DNA of 64,000 bases from Arthrobacter crystallopoietes (GCF_002849715.1 NZ_CP018863.1:2728001-2792000), one strand, 5' to 3'; counted from the stretch's first letter, positions 18,265-28,801 are shown. Program-made: numbers and translations. Notes: generated by a model not told the origin, from the sequence alone.

Positions 18265-18609
18265 TTACGCCCGGTAGTCCATCACCACTTGAGAAGGCGG
18301 TCCCTGAGCCAGCATCTCCTTGGTGACCCCATGGAGCTCGAGAATTTTGTCCTTGAACCAGACGTCGAAGGGATCATCCGAGCCGGCCAGCATGCTGAAC
18401 CCTCCGGCGACGCTTTCGCCCTCATGGAACAAGGCGGCAAAGTCTCCTTCGGGCGACTGGACCAGGCCGATCACTTCGCGGCTGGCCCCGAGGCGCTGCC
18501 TGGACTTGGCGAAATCGTCCTTCCGCGGACCGTTGATCTCCTCCACGAAAGCTCTCCACGCTTCAAGCTTCCCGGGCAGGATGGGCACAAACCAAGTAAT
18601 ACATTCCAT
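18265..18609 (-). CDS. Hypothetical small soluble protein
   Basis: A 114-codon reading frame starting at ATG 18609, with AAGGAT about 6 bases upstream; longer in-frame starts up to 18702 lack a good site. The protein (MECITWFVPILPGKLEAW onward) has no signal peptide, membrane segment or motif I recognise. The alternation of short beta-like and helical stretches would suit a small ferredoxin-like or dimeric alpha-beta barrel protein, but this is a guess. It lies upstream of the TPP riboswitch on the same strand, so it is not under its control. Confidence 0.65.
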   Translation of the reverse strand: MECITWFVPILPGKLEAWRAFVEEINGPRKDDFAKSRQRLGASREVIGLVQSPEGDFAALFHEGESVAGGFSMLAGSDDPFDVWFKDKILELHGVTKEMLAQGPPSQVVMDYRA

Positions 18610-18828
18610 GACGGATCCTTCTTTTGCTGCTGCAGGGAACTCATGGTGCGAGCCGGTGTAGGGCTCATCGTAGGCCTGGCCCGGGAAGGCGGACACCCTC
18701 AAACTGAGGGGACGCAGCGGAGATCGGCGCGCCGTAGCCGGGCGGCCAGGAGCCGGTCATCCTGAAGCGGGCTGCCGAGGTCGTTCCCGGTCGCCGCGGT
18801 CCCTGTTCGGGAGGGCTAATCTGGAGCG

Positions 18829-19191
18829 GTGATCATCGTCCTTGGGGCATTGATGGTTTTCCTGGGCCTGCTCTGGTGGGTCCTTTCCCTCCTGCTGCCG
18901 GATGGGATCGCGCTGATTGGAACCGTGGTTATTGGCGGAGCCGTGGTTGCGGTGCTCGCGTTTGTGTACCTGAAGTCAGAGCGCTTCGGTCGGCCGGAGG
19001 AGCGGGACTACAGCCGCCGGTTCCGGACCGTCCTGCGGGAAGCCGGGCGTGCCGGCCGGTACGAGGAGATCTGGGCCGTCACCCGCAGGGAAACCGCCGA
19101 TCAGGACATGGCATTGTTTATTGCCGCCGACGAGCAAGGGCACCCTCGACGGATTCATCGCCGAATGGGACCAGGCGCTGCGGCACGGTAG
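18829..19191 (+). CDS. Hypothetical two-helix membrane protein, probable frameshift near its end
   Basis: GTG-started frame of 120 residues. It begins with two hydrophobic helices (about residues 1-23 and 25-48), followed by a basic cytoplasmic stretch ending in RRFRTVLREAGRAGRYEEIW. The last 20 residues look unnatural (arginine-rich, ending in GPGAAAR). From 19136 the next frame reads KGTLDGFIAEWDQALRHGR and continues to a TGA at 19226-19228, which is far more protein-like. One extra base around 19132-19138 would account for this. The intact protein would then be about 132 residues. No family is recognised. Confidence 0.55.
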   Translation: MIIVLGALMVFLGLLWWVLSLLLPDGIALIGTVVIGGAVVAVLAFVYLKSERFGRPEERDYSRRFRTVLREAGRAGRYEEIWAVTRRETADQDMALFIAADEQGHPRRIHRRMGPGAAAR

Positions 19192-19273
19192 GCAGGACGA
19201 GGTCTTCCGAGAGCGCCGGCGCAGCTGAATAAATCTCCGCCGGCTGCCCGGCGTGGTTGCCGTCCCGGCTGGC

Positions 19274-20671
19274 TCAATCCTCCAGGTAAGCCGGGGTGAA
19301 GAGCAGATTCAGACCTTCGGCAATGGTCGGATGGGTGATGACGGCGTCCCGTACCGCAGTGAAATCCAGGCCGGCCAGCATGGCCATCTGGACCACGGCG
19401 ATGGCTTCGCTGGCCTCGGTGCCCAGCAGCGCCACGCCCAGGATGCTGCCGGTCTTCCGGTCCAGCACGGCCTTCCACACGCCCTCGGTCTGGCCCAGTG
19501 TGCGGGCGCGCGGGATGGCGGCAACCGGCATCTTGGCGATGCGCACCTCGTGGCCGGCCTCGCGGGCCTGCTGCTCCGTCAGGCCGACCCGGCCCAGTTC
19601 CGGCGTGATGAAGACGGTGTAGGGAATGAGCCGTCCCTCAGTAGTGCGGGCCTCGCCGTCGCCATGCCGGGCGGCCAAATTCGCTTTGAGGATGCGGTAG
19701 TCGTCGTAGGAAGCATGCGTGAACTGCGGGGTTCCGGCAGCGTCGCCGGCAGCCCACACGCCGTCGGCTGCCCGCAACTGCTCGTCGACCCCGATGAAGC
19801 CGCGGTCGTCCAGAACCACGCCAGTAGCTTCCAAATTGGCGCCGTCGGTCATGGGTTTCCGGCCGAGCGCCACCAGGACGTCCTTTCCGCTGAGCGTTTC
19901 GCCGTTGTCAAGGGTGACGGTGACGGAGCCGTCCGCAGCGCGCTGGATCGCTTCGGCAGCGGCGCCGAGGCGGACGGTGATGCCGGCGTCGATAAAGGCC
20001 TTCTTGACCGCGGCCGACACGTCTTCGTCCTCGCGGCCCAGCAACTGGTTCCCGCGCTGGACGATCGTCACATCGACGCCGATGGTGTTGAGCAGGTCCG
20101 CAAATTCGCAGCCGATGTAGCCGCCGCCGAGGATGACAATGCTCTCCGGCAGCGACTCAAGCTCGAGCAAGGTATTGCTGGTCTGCACCCGGGCCTCCGC
20201 CAGCCCGGCGATAGGCGGCAGCGCCGGCTCGGTGCCGAGATTAACCACGACGTCGGTGCCGCGCAAAACGCGGGTGCCGCCGTCGTTAAGGTCCACATGC
20301 ACCGTTCTGGGCCCGGTGAATTTCGCTTCACCCAGGATGAAATCCATGCCGGAATCGGTGAAGCTGCTGAACTGTCCCTTGACCATGGTGCCGACGACGT
20401 CGTCCTTGCGGTGCCGCAGCAAGGCCAGATCCATCCGCGGGTCTTCGACGCCGGAAATACCGAATTCTTCCGCACGCCGGACGATCTCCAGTATCCGGCC
20501 GCTGTTGATCAGGGTCTTCGTGGGAATGCAGGCCACGTTGATGCAGGTGCCGCCGATCATGCCGCGCTCAACCATAGCTACTTTCTGCCCGGCTTTGGCC
20601 CGGTCCATCGCCAGGGATTTGCCCGCCTTGCCGCCGCCGATGACCAGCAGGTCGACTTCTTCAACGTCCAT
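19274..20671 (-). CDS. FAD-dependent pyridine nucleotide-disulfide oxidoreductase (class I)
   Basis: A 465-residue flavoprotein of the lipoamide dehydrogenase/mercuric reductase family. It has FAD motif GGGKAG, redox-active disulfide GTCINVACIPTK, NAD(P) motif GGGYIGCE, FAD-ribityl block AGDAAGTPQF, and the C-terminal dimer-interface His in ITHPTIAEGLN. It lacks an N-terminal HMA domain and the C-terminal vicinal cysteines of MerA, so mercury reduction is unlikely. A lipoyl-dehydrogenase-like or general thiol/quinone reductase role is more probable. It is monocistronic; a 7-bp perfect palindrome (20732-20747) lies about 60 bases upstream. Confidence 0.88.
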   Translation of the reverse strand: MDVEEVDLLVIGGGKAGKSLAMDRAKAGQKVAMVERGMIGGTCINVACIPTKTLINSGRILEIVRRAEEFGISGVEDPRMDLALLRHRKDDVVGTMVKGQFSSFTDSGMDFILGEAKFTGPRTVHVDLNDGGTRVLRGTDVVVNLGTEPALPPIAGLAEARVQTSNTLLELESLPESIVILGGGYIGCEFADLLNTIGVDVTIVQRGNQLLGREDEDVSAAVKKAFIDAGITVRLGAAAEAIQRAADGSVTVTLDNGETLSGKDVLVALGRKPMTDGANLEATGVVLDDRGFIGVDEQLRAADGVWAAGDAAGTPQFTHASYDDYRILKANLAARHGDGEARTTEGRLIPYTVFITPELGRVGLTEQQAREAGHEVRIAKMPVAAIPRARTLGQTEGVWKAVLDRKTGSILGVALLGTEASEAIAVVQMAMLAGLDFTAVRDAVITHPTIAEGLNLLFTPAYLED

Positions 20672-20731
20672 GATGGTCCTCCTGAAGTGTGCCGCCGGGC
20701 AGTGCCGCCCTCCGGTCGATCCTACGCGGGC

Positions 20732-20747
20732 CCCCTTCCAGAAGGGG
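20732..20747. promoter_or_regulatory. Perfect palindrome upstream of disulfide oxidoreductase
   Basis: CCCCTTC-CA-GAAGGGG is a perfect inverted repeat in the divergent gap between the oxidoreductase (start 20671) and the small acidic protein (start 20841). A metal- or redox-sensing operator is possible; no regulator gene is adjacent. Confidence 0.4.
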
Positions 20748-20840
20748 TATGGACAGTTTGCTTAGTACCTATCTACGCTGGAAATCTTCCGTCCGGCAAA
20801 CGCCTGACGACACCGCAGTGCAACGGTAGGAGTGTTCACG

Positions 20841-21032
20841 ATGACCAGTGAAGAGAGCGAAAAGAGCGATCAGTCCGAGGACTCCAAGCTGCATCCCCAC
20901 GAGCCCCAGCCAGCTGCCGAAACCGGTAGCGGCCAGGAGGAACCTTTGGAAAAGGCGGCTGGTCCTGATTCGGAAAATGTTGACGGTTCAGCCGAGGCTG
21001 ACAACGCCAAGGAGGGCGGTTACGGGTACTGA
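20841..21032 (+). CDS. Small acidic, disordered hypothetical protein
   Basis: A 63-residue protein starting at ATG 20841 with GTAGGAG about 8 bases upstream. Composition is dominated by Glu, Asp, Ser, Ala and Gly, with no hydrophobic core, so it should be intrinsically disordered; the C-terminus ends GGYGY. Function is unknown. The ribosome site and following hairpin support a real gene. Confidence 0.6.
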   Translation: MTSEESEKSDQSEDSKLHPHEPQPAAETGSGQEEPLEKAAGPDSENVDGSAEADNAKEGGYGY

Positions 21033-21066
21033 CGCTTTGCGTGAGCAGTAGGCGGACGCCCTCATA

Positions 21067-21089
21067 ACGCGGTGCCCGGGGTACCGCGT
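21067..21089 (+). terminator. Hairpin after small acidic protein gene
   Basis: ACGCGGT and ACCGCGT form a perfect 7-bp stem 34 bases after the stop codon. There is no T-run. Confidence 0.45.
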
Positions 21090-21119
21090 CGATGTGATTC
21101 ACGATACACTTCTTGATCC

Positions 21120-22178
21120 ATGAGCCAGCACCATTTCGATGCCGCGCGGCGGCATGCTGCGGAGCAGGACCGATCCGTAGGGCCGGTCCCCGTGCTGCCC
21201 GGATCCAGGCCGGCGAAGCTCCTGAAGTTCAACACCAACGGCATCCCGGCGACCAATCGGGTCCAACTTTGGGAGCACCATAACTCCAAGGCTCTGATTC
21301 CGCTGGACATCCGCACCATGGATGATGCCCCGCTGCAGGCCAGCGAGGTGAACCTGCATTTCCCCTCGCTGAAGTTTGCCCAGGTCAAGGGCAGTGCGCA
21401 GGTGGTAGAACGAAATGAACGCTTCATCCGCCAGAACCCCATGGGCGCCATTGCTGTCTTCTTCGCATTGGAGGGCGAAGCATTTTTCTACTATGGAGAC
21501 GGACAGGAATCGCTCAAACCCGGCCAAGCGGTCATCTACGACGCCGACCGGCCATTTCTGCGTGGCTTTTGCAAGGGTCTGCGTGAGCTGGTGCTCACCA
21601 TCCCGCGCGATGACTATCTGGAACTGTCCGGCGGGAAACCGCTGTTGAAGCCCCGGGTATTCAACTTCAATCAGGGCGAGGCAGCGAACCGCCACATGCT
21701 CGCCTTGGCCAAGTTGGTCAGCGGTACGATCGCCGGGCAGGCCCAGCCCAGCCCATCGGCGGACCTGGACCGAGCGGAGGACGCGGCCCTGGAACTGCTC
21801 GGCCTCGTGATTGGAGGGGATCGCAGTGGCACCGGTGCCGGTTACCTTGCCACCGCCCGCAGTTACATCGAGGACCGGCTGGGCGATCCGCAGCTTAGCG
21901 CCGCCGAAGTTGCCGCGGCTGTCGGCATCAGCGAACGCCATCTGACGCGGATCTTTGCCGAGGCCGGCGAACCGCCCAGCCTCTATGTCCTAGGCCGGCG
22001 GCTGGAGCAGGCGCGGGCCATGCTCTCGGATCTGACTCAAAGAACGACGCCGGTGGGCCAGATCTCCGCGCAGGCCGGATTTGCGTCGCAAAGCTATTTC
22101 ACCCGTGCATTCAAGGCCCGTTTCGGGGCCACTCCGCTTCAGCTGCGCAAGAAAGCCCTCCTCGACGTCGCTCCTTAG
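21120..22178 (+). CDS. AraC/XylS family activator of the hydroxyquinol cluster
   Basis: A 352-residue regulator. The N-terminal two-thirds is a cupin-like AraC-binding domain of the AraC_binding_2 type (AVFFALEGEAFFYYGDGQES, KPGQAVIYDADRPFL). The C-terminal 100 residues carry the double HTH: LSAAEVAAAVGISERHLTRI, then TPVGQISAQAGFASQSYFTR and FKARFGATPLQLR. It sits immediately upstream of, and in the same direction as, the dioxygenase-reductase-monooxygenase genes. NphR of Rhodococcus, which activates 4-nitrophenol degradation, is an AraC-type regulator in the same setting, so activation by a phenolic inducer is likely. Confidence 0.88.
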   Translation: MSQHHFDAARRHAAEQDRSVGPVPVLPGSRPAKLLKFNTNGIPATNRVQLWEHHNSKALIPLDIRTMDDAPLQASEVNLHFPSLKFAQVKGSAQVVERNERFIRQNPMGAIAVFFALEGEAFFYYGDGQESLKPGQAVIYDADRPFLRGFCKGLRELVLTIPRDDYLELSGGKPLLKPRVFNFNQGEAANRHMLALAKLVSGTIAGQAQPSPSADLDRAEDAALELLGLVIGGDRSGTGAGYLATARSYIEDRLGDPQLSAAEVAAAVGISERHLTRIFAEAGEPPSLYVLGRRLEQARAMLSDLTQRTTPVGQISAQAGFASQSYFTRAFKARFGATPLQLRKKALLDVAP

Positions 22179-23210
<1,032 letters not shown>

Positions 23211-23274
23211 CCGCCAGCTGTGCGGCCGGCGGACGACCCCACCCCGCCGGCCGTGCCCCCAACAGGAGGACATG

Positions 23275-23865
23275 ATGCCTGAAACAAGCCCCGTTGCCGC
23301 TGCCGCAACGGCTATCGATCCGCGCGAACTGCGGAACACGTTCGGCCAGTTCGCGACCGGCGTGACCGTGGTGACCTGCCGCTCCGCGGACGGCACCCCG
23401 CACGGTGCGACGGTGAACGCGTTTACTGCGGTGTCGCTGGATCCGCCGCTGGCCCAGGTCACGCTGACCCGCAGCTCCAAGGCTGCCCAGTATCTGGAGG
23501 GCGCGCCGTTTGCGATCAACATCCTCTCCCAGGACCAGCTGGACGTCGCATGGCACTTCGCCGGTAAGCCACTACCGGAAGAACCGGCCTGGACCGTGGA
23601 CGGGGACGTCCCGGTCCTGCTGGAGAACAAGGCAACCCTGGAATGCCGGCCCTGGCAGGTGTACGACGGCGGCGACCACGTGATCGTGATCGGCGAAGTC
23701 CACAAACTCGAGACCACCGGCCGGGAGCCTTTGCTCTTCTTTGGCGGCAAGTTCCGCGAGATCGGCCCACTGTCCGGCTCCGGCCACTGGCACCACTGCG
23801 GAGACTCGCTGGAGGCCGGCTGGTTCTCCGGCGCCGATTCCTTCAAACCCCTCATCCAGGCCTGA
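23275..23865 (+). CDS. Flavin reductase component of two-component monooxygenase
   Basis: A 196-residue protein of the HpaC-like flavin reductase family. Typical blocks are LRNTFGQFATGVTVVTCRSA, HGATVNAFTAVSLDPPLAQV and FAINILSQDQLDVAWHFAG. It supplies FADH2 from NAD(P)H to the oxygenase encoded next. The ATG at 23275 is preferred because AGGAGG ends 5 bases upstream; the adjacent ATG at 23272 is too close. It lies 64 bases after the dioxygenase and 28 bases before the oxygenase, in one operon. Confidence 0.9.
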   Translation: MPETSPVAAAATAIDPRELRNTFGQFATGVTVVTCRSADGTPHGATVNAFTAVSLDPPLAQVTLTRSSKAAQYLEGAPFAINILSQDQLDVAWHFAGKPLPEEPAWTVDGDVPVLLENKATLECRPWQVYDGGDHVIVIGEVHKLETTGREPLLFFGGKFREIGPLSGSGHWHHCGDSLEAGWFSGADSFKPLIQA

Positions 23866-23893
23866 CGGCCACTGAACTGATAAGGACAAGACG

Positions 23894-25498
23894 ATGACAG
23901 AAACTATCGACACCACGACTACGGCAGGCACCGACGCGCCCGACATGAGCGCCCGGACCATGCAGGCGGATCAGCTCAAACCCCAGACCGGCGATGAATA
24001 CATCGAGTCGCTTCGGGACGACCGCGAGGTCTGGATCTACGGCGAACGGGTCAAGGACGTCACCACCCACCCGGCGTTCCGCAACTCCGTGCGCATGGCC
24101 GCCCGCCTCTACGACGGCTTCCACAAACCGGAAACAGCAGATAAGCTCCTGGTCCCCACCGACACCGGCTCCGGCGGCCTGACGCACCCCTTCTTCAAGG
24201 CCGCGCGTTCCATTGACGACCTGAAGGCCTCGCGAACCGCGATCGAAACCTGGGCGCGGATGTCCTACGGCTGGATGGGCCGATCCCCGGATTACAAGGG
24301 CGCTTTCCTGGGCACCCTTGGCGGGATGCCCGATTTCTACGAGCCGTTCCAAGATAACGCCAAGCGCTGGTATGCCGAGTCCCAGGAGAAGGTCCTGTAT
24401 TGGAACCACGCCATCATCAACCCGCCGGTGGACCGGCACCTGCCGCCGGACCAGGTCGGCGACGTGTTCATGAAGGTCGAGAAAGAGACCGACGCCGGCC
24501 TCGTCGTCTCCGGGGCAAAGGTTGTCGCCACCGGCTCGGCCATCACCCAGTACAACTTCATCGCGCACTATGGCCTGCCGATCAAGAAGAAGGAATTCGC
24601 GCTGATCTGCACCGTGCCGATGGATGCGCCAGGGGTCAAGCTGATCTCTCGTGCCTCCTACTCGCACCAGGCTGCCGTGATGGGCACCCCGTTCGATTAC
24701 CCGCTCTCCTCCCGACTGGATGAGAACGATTCGGTGTTCGTCTTCGACAAGGTCCTCATCCCGTGGGAGAACGTGTTCGCGTACGGGGACATCGAGAAGA
24801 TCAACAACTTCTTCCCGCAGACCGGGTTCCTGAACCGCTTCACGTTCCAGGGCGTAATCCGTCTGGCCGTGAAACTGGACTTCATCGCCGGCCTGCTGCT
24901 CAAGGCCCTGGAAATCGCCGGCACCAAGGACTTCCGCGGTGTCCAGGCCCGCGCCGGCGAAGTCATCGGCTGGCGCAACATGTTCTACGCCCTCGCCGAC
25001 GCGATGGCGCTGAACCCGGATGCCGGCCCCGACGGGACCGTGCTGCCCAAGCTCGACTACGGCCTGGCGTACCGGATGTTCATGTCCACCGGCTACCCGC
25101 GGATCAAGGAAATCATCGAACAGGACGTCGCTTCCGGGCTGATCTACCTGAACTCCTCCGCGCTGGACTTCAAGACTCCGGAGATCCGACCTTACCTGGA
25201 CAAGTACGTCCGAGGCTCGGATGGCATCCAGGCGGTGGACCGGGTGAAGCTGATGAAGCTGCTCTGGGACGCGATCGGCACCGAATTCGGCGGCCGGCAC
25301 GAACTCTACGAACGCAACTACTCCGGCAACCACGAAAACGTGAAGGCTGAAATCCTCTTCGCCGCCCAGGCCCAGGGCCACACCGACATGATGACCGGCT
25401 TCGCCGAGCAGTGCATGTCCGAGTACGACCTGGACGGGTGGACCGCACCGGACCTGATCAACAACGACGACGTAAGCATCTTCCTCAAGCGGAACTAG
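23894..25498 (+). CDS. FADH2-dependent phenol monooxygenase, oxygenase component (HpaB/NpcA-like)
   Basis: A 534-residue oxygenase of the 4-hydroxyphenylacetate 3-hydroxylase family. It starts its conserved region at [20 protein letters not shown] and includes [21 protein letters not shown] sequence, [14 protein letters not shown], and an FAD-binding loop around [13 protein letters not shown]. Its closest functional relatives are the oxygenases of actinobacterial 4-nitrophenol and chlorophenol degradation (NpcA, NphA1, CphC types), which convert substituted phenols to hydroxyquinol. With the flavin reductase and hydroxyquinol dioxygenase upstream, a peripheral pathway for a nitro-, chloro- or hydroxy-phenol is complete up to maleylacetate. 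The true substrate is not readable. Confidence 0.88.
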   Translation: MTETIDTTTTAGTDAPDMSARTMQADQLKPQTGDEYIESLRDDREVWIYGERVKDVTTHPAFRNSVRMAARLYDGFHKPETADKLLVPTDTGSGGLTHPFFKAARSIDDLKASRTAIETWARMSYGWMGRSPDYKGAFLGTLGGMPDFYEPFQDNAKRWYAESQEKVLYWNHAIINPPVDRHLPPDQVGDVFMKVEKETDAGLVVSGAKVVATGSAITQYNFIAHYGLPIKKKEFALICTVPMDAPGVKLISRASYSHQAAVMGTPFDYPLSSRLDENDSVFVFDKVLIPWENVFAYGDIEKINNFFPQTGFLNRFTFQGVIRLAVKLDFIAGLLLKALEIAGTKDFRGVQARAGEVIGWRNMFYALADAMALNPDAGPDGTVLPKLDYGLAYRMFMSTGYPRIKEIIEQDVASGLIYLNSSALDFKTPEIRPYLDKYVRGSDGIQAVDRVKLMKLLWDAIGTEFGGRHELYERNYSGNHENVKAEILFAAQAQGHTDMMTGFAEQCMSEYDLDGWTAPDLINNDDVSIFLKRN

Positions 25499-25535
25499 CT
25501 GCATCCCCGCCCCACACCAGCGGCGCGATCAACGC

Positions 25536-25572
25536 GACGGCAGCCGGTCACGGATGGTGACCGGCCGCCGTC
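25536..25572 (+). terminator. Hairpin ending the hydroxyquinol operon
   Basis: A 16-bp stem with one mismatch (GACGGCAGCCGGTCAC against GTGACCGGCCGCCGTC) and a 5-base loop lies 38 bases after the monooxygenase stop. It also faces the end of the minus-strand DUF6221 gene. Confidence 0.6.
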
Positions 25573-25590
25573 GGGCGTTGGTTGGCGGAG

Positions 25591-25830
25591 CTAAAGCCGC
25601 CACTCGTCCCGGTACGCGGGGTGCCCGGCGTAGGGCACGGCCATGATGAGCAGCATCGGCCGGCGGTGGCTAGTGTCGAGGCGCTGTAGTTGATCGATCA
25701 TCCGGCGTTTCGCCTCGCACTCGGCCAAGGCCCGGTCCAGCACCGGGACAGACGCCGTGTTCCACCAAGAGTGCAGGTTGGACTCGTCCTCGGCGATCCT
25801 CGCCAGCAGGAATTCGACGATGTCCTCCAT
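25591..25830 (-). CDS. DUF6221 family small protein
   Basis: A 79-residue protein matching the actinobacterial DUF6221 pattern: it begins with an acidic helix (MEDIVEFLLARIAEDES), has ALAECEAKRRMIDQLQRL in the middle, and ends with the conserved AVPYAGHPAYRDEWRL. Function is unknown. It is monocistronic and shares a terminator region with the convergent hydroxyquinol operon. Confidence 0.8.
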   Translation of the reverse strand: MEDIVEFLLARIAEDESNLHSWWNTASVPVLDRALAECEAKRRMIDQLQRLDTSHRRPMLLIMAVPYAGHPAYRDEWRL

Positions 25831-25890
25831 GCACCCACCGTACGCCGCCGTGGCACGCGGCGTCCGGCGTAGATCTGTCCTGTCCTGGGA

Positions 25891-27639
25891 TCAGCTGCGG
25901 GGGATGTTGCGCAGGTTGCTGCGCGCCATGCTGACCGCTTCGCCTGCTCCCTTGTTCAGCACGATCTTGGACATCGCTGTGGCGAAGCCGAAGACCTGGG
26001 TCCCGGTGATCTTCGGCGGCAGGGACAGCGCCTTCGGATCGGTGATGAGTTCCACCAGCGACGGGCCGGGGTGGGCGAAGGCGTTGCGGTAGGCCTTCTC
26101 GATGCCGGCCGGATCGGAGACGCGGATGGCGTGGAAGCCCATCGCCTGGGCGATGGCCGCGTAGTTGGTGTCCGGAACGTCGACGCCGAAGTCCGGGAGC
26201 CCGTCCACCAGCATCTCCAGTTTCACCATGCCGAGGGTGGAATTGTTGAAGACGACGACGTTCAGCGGCAGCCGGTAAGCCGCCGCGGTGACCAGTTCGC
26301 CCAGAAGCATGGACAGGCCGCCGTCGCCGGAGACGGAGATGACCTGGCGTTCGGGGTAGGCCAGTTGCGCGCCGATGGCGTGGGGGAGGGCGTTGGCCAT
26401 GGAGCCGTGCAGGTAGGAGCCAATCAGCCTGCGGGTGCCGCGCGGGGTGATGTAGCGGGCGGTCCAGACGTTGCACATCCCGGTGTCCGCAGTGAAGATG
26501 GCGTCCTCGGCGGCGACCTGGTCCAGCAGCGAGGCAGCATACTCGGGGTGGATGGGTTTGATCTTGTCGGCCCGGCGCGTGTAGGCGCCGACGGCTTTGT
26601 TCATCAGCTTGTCGTGCTTCTTGAGCATCTGGTCCAGGAAGCGGCGGCTCTTCTTGCGTTTGAGCAGCGGCATCAGGGCCGCGAGCGTGGGCAGCACGTC
26701 GCCGTGGACCGCGATGTCCACATCCGTCCTGCGGCCCAGATGCTCCGGCGCCCGGTCCACCTGGGCGGTGCGGGTGTCCGGTAGGAACTGGTCGTACGGG
26801 AAGTCAGTGCCCAGCAGGATCAGCAGGTCCGCGTCCTCAATCCCCTCGGCCGCGGCGCCGTAGCCCAGCAGGCCGGTCATGCCGATGTCGTACGGATTGT
26901 CGTACTGGATGAAGTCCTTGCCGCGCAGTGAATGCCCGATCGGCGCGCCGATCAGCTCGGCCAGGGCCACCACCTGATCGTGGGCACCCTCCACGCCGGC
27001 ACCGGCGAAAATGGCGACCTTGCCGGCGTCGTTAATCGCGTCCGCGAGTTGCCTGACGCTTTCGGCGGCCGGCACCACGGTGGCGGGCAGGAACGGGGTG
27101 CACAGCGGCGTCGGGGCCACCGCCTCCAGGCTGGCGATGTCGCCGGGCAAGGTCACGACGGCGACGCCCCGCCTGCCGAGGGCATGCCGGATGGCGCTCT
27201 GCGTGACCCGCGGGGCCTGTTCCGCGGTGCTGACCATTTCGGAGTAGACGGAGCATTCGTTGAAGAGCCGGTCCGGGTGGGTTTCCTGGAAGTAGCCGGT
27301 GCCGATCTGCTTGCTGGGGATGTGCGAGGCGATCGCCAGCACCGGCGCGCCCGAGCGGTTGGCGTCGTAGAGCCCGTTAATGAGGTGGAGGTTGCCCGGT
27401 CCGCAGGAACCGGCGCAGACCGCGAGTTGCCCGGTCAGCTGGGCTTCGGCCGCCGCCGCGAAGGCTGCTGCTTCCTCATGGCGGACGTGGATCCAGTCGA
27501 TGCCGCCCTTGGCCGCCCCGCCGGTCTGCCGGACCGCGTCCACAATGGGGTTGAGGCTGTCGCCCACAATCCCGTAGATCCGCCGGACCCCCGCGGCGCG
27601 GAGCTGGTCGATGAGCTGGGCTGCGACTTCCTGGGCCAT
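25891..27639 (-). CDS. poxB: Thiamine-diphosphate-dependent pyruvate oxidase/dehydrogenase (PoxB type)
   Basis: A 582-residue ThDP enzyme. The N-terminal pyrimidine-binding domain has GIVGDSLNPIVDAV and the catalytic Glu in VRHEEAAAFAAAAEAQLTG. The middle FAD-type domain contains GHSLRGKDFIQYDNPYDIGM and LLILLGTDFPYDQFLP. The C-terminal ThDP-binding motif is GDGGLSMLLGE through FNNSTLGMVK. This organisation fits pyruvate:quinone oxidoreductase, which makes acetate and CO2. The ATG at 27639 is used (AGGAG 10 bases upstream) because the upstream extension is not conserved in character. A C-terminal membrane-binding helix like that of E. coli PoxB is not obvious. Confidence 0.87.
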   Translation of the reverse strand: MAQEVAAQLIDQLRAAGVRRIYGIVGDSLNPIVDAVRQTGGAAKGGIDWIHVRHEEAAAFAAAAEAQLTGQLAVCAGSCGPGNLHLINGLYDANRSGAPVLAIASHIPSKQIGTGYFQETHPDRLFNECSVYSEMVSTAEQAPRVTQSAIRHALGRRGVAVVTLPGDIASLEAVAPTPLCTPFLPATVVPAAESVRQLADAINDAGKVAIFAGAGVEGAHDQVVALAELIGAPIGHSLRGKDFIQYDNPYDIGMTGLLGYGAAAEGIEDADLLILLGTDFPYDQFLPDTRTAQVDRAPEHLGRRTDVDIAVHGDVLPTLAALMPLLKRKKSRRFLDQMLKKHDKLMNKAVGAYTRRADKIKPIHPEYAASLLDQVAAEDAIFTADTGMCNVWTARYITPRGTRRLIGSYLHGSMANALPHAIGAQLAYPERQVISVSGDGGLSMLLGELVTAAAYRLPLNVVVFNNSTLGMVKLEMLVDGLPDFGVDVPDTNYAAIAQAMGFHAIRVSDPAGIEKAYRNAFAHPGPSLVELITDPKALSLPPKITGTQVFGFATAMSKIVLNKGAGEAVSMARSNLRNIPRS

Positions 27640-27823
27640 GGCGGAACGCTCCTGAAGGTTGGAGGATGTTACCTGTTCCGGCCAATATAGCCGAGTTGCC
27701 GCTGCCGGGCGCGCCGGGTTGGAACGGCGTTGGCCTGCCGGACTCCACGCGTTCACCGTGGTGTAAACGGGTGCGTGTTTGATCGTGGTTGCAGGATCCA
27801 AACGAGGCAGACCGGGGGAGCGC

Positions 27824-28801
27824 GTGGAACAACCCGCTTGGCGTGAGCTGCCGGCCGCGCAAGGCAGCTTCACCTTGTTGCAGCTCACGGATACCCATCT
27901 GCGGCCGGATCCGGAGCTGCTGTTCGGGCGGATCGACACCTGGGCGCTGACTTTGGCGGCGCTCAAGGAGGCGGAGCGGTTCCGGCCGGATGCCGTCGTC
28001 GTGACCGGTGACCTAGCGGACTGCTGCAGCGAGATTTACGACGACGCCGCGCGCCTGCTGGACCATGCCGCGGCGAAACTGGGCTGCCCCGTGATCACGC
28101 TGCCCGGCAACCATGACGTGCCGGCGCGCGAGGCCGGGCTGTTCAACCGCGGCCGGGCTGCCAACGGACCGGGGCCGGGCGAGACGGTGCACTTTCTGGG
28201 CGGGCTGAGGATCATCACGCTGGATTCGGATGATCCGGGCCGCCCCGCCGGCATCCTCTCGGCGGAGCAGCTGGACTGGCTGCGGGATGAGCTGGCCACG
28301 CCGGCGCCGCAGGGAACGGTGCTGGCGCTGCACCACCCGCCGGTCGAATCGACGCTGCCGCTGCTGGCCGGCCGCGGGCTCGCCTCGCCCCAGCTGCTGC
28401 GCTCGGTGATCGCGGGGACAGATGTCCGCGGGATCCTCTGCGGGCACTACCACCACGCTCAATCCGGCTGGCTCGGCTCGGTCCCGGTCTGGGTGGGCCC
28501 TGCCGTGGCCTGCAACCCGCCGGCGCCCGGATCCGCGGATACCAGTGATTCGAGCTGGATTTCGGTGATACGGCTGGGCCCCGATTCTTTCAGGGCCGCC
28601 CCGGTGTTGGTAAGCGCTGGCATGCCGGCCGCGACGGCCAGCAACTCGTCAGCGCAGGCGTTCGGCCTGCCGCCCGGCGTCGTCGGGGTGCCCGAAGGCG
28701 CGCCGGAACTGTCCGAGCTGAAGCTGATCAACCCGGACCTGGACAAGATCGCCGCCGGCCAGGACGCCGCGGTGGAAAAGTTCAACTCACTGCTGGACTG
28801 A
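27824..28801 (+). CDS. Metallophosphoesterase, CpdA-like
   Basis: A calcineurin-like phosphoesterase of 325 residues from a GTG start at 27824 with GGGGGAG just upstream; an ATC-rich extension to 27779 is possible. The dinuclear metal site motifs are in order: QLTDTHL, VVTGDLAD, LPGNHD, LALHHPP, GILCGHYHH. Members include CpdA (3',5'-cAMP phosphodiesterase) and glycerophosphodiesterases, and cAMP hydrolysis is the usual annotation. The C-terminal 70 residues are an extra tail without recognised fold. It is transcribed divergently from poxB. Confidence 0.85.
   Translation: MEQPAWRELPAAQGSFTLLQLTDTHLRPDPELLFGRIDTWALTLAALKEAERFRPDAVVVTGDLADCCSEIYDDAARLLDHAAAKLGCPVITLPGNHDVPAREAGLFNRGRAANGPGPGETVHFLGGLRIITLDSDDPGRPAGILSAEQLDWLRDELATPAPQGTVLALHHPPVESTLPLLAGRGLASPQLLRSVIAGTDVRGILCGHYHHAQSGWLGSVPVWVGPAVACNPPAPGSADTSDSSWISVIRLGPDSFRAAPVLVSAGMPAATASNSSAQAFGLPPGVVGVPEGAPELSELKLINPDLDKIAAGQDAAVEKFNSLLD

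Noticed and set aside
19274..20671. Mercuric reductase
   Set aside because: The redox disulfide is present, but there is no N-terminal HMA domain, no C-terminal vicinal cysteines and no mer genes nearby.
23852..25504. 550-codon minus-strand frame opposite the phenol monooxygenase
   Set aside because: Antisense shadow with Val/Asp/His-rich composition and no motif.
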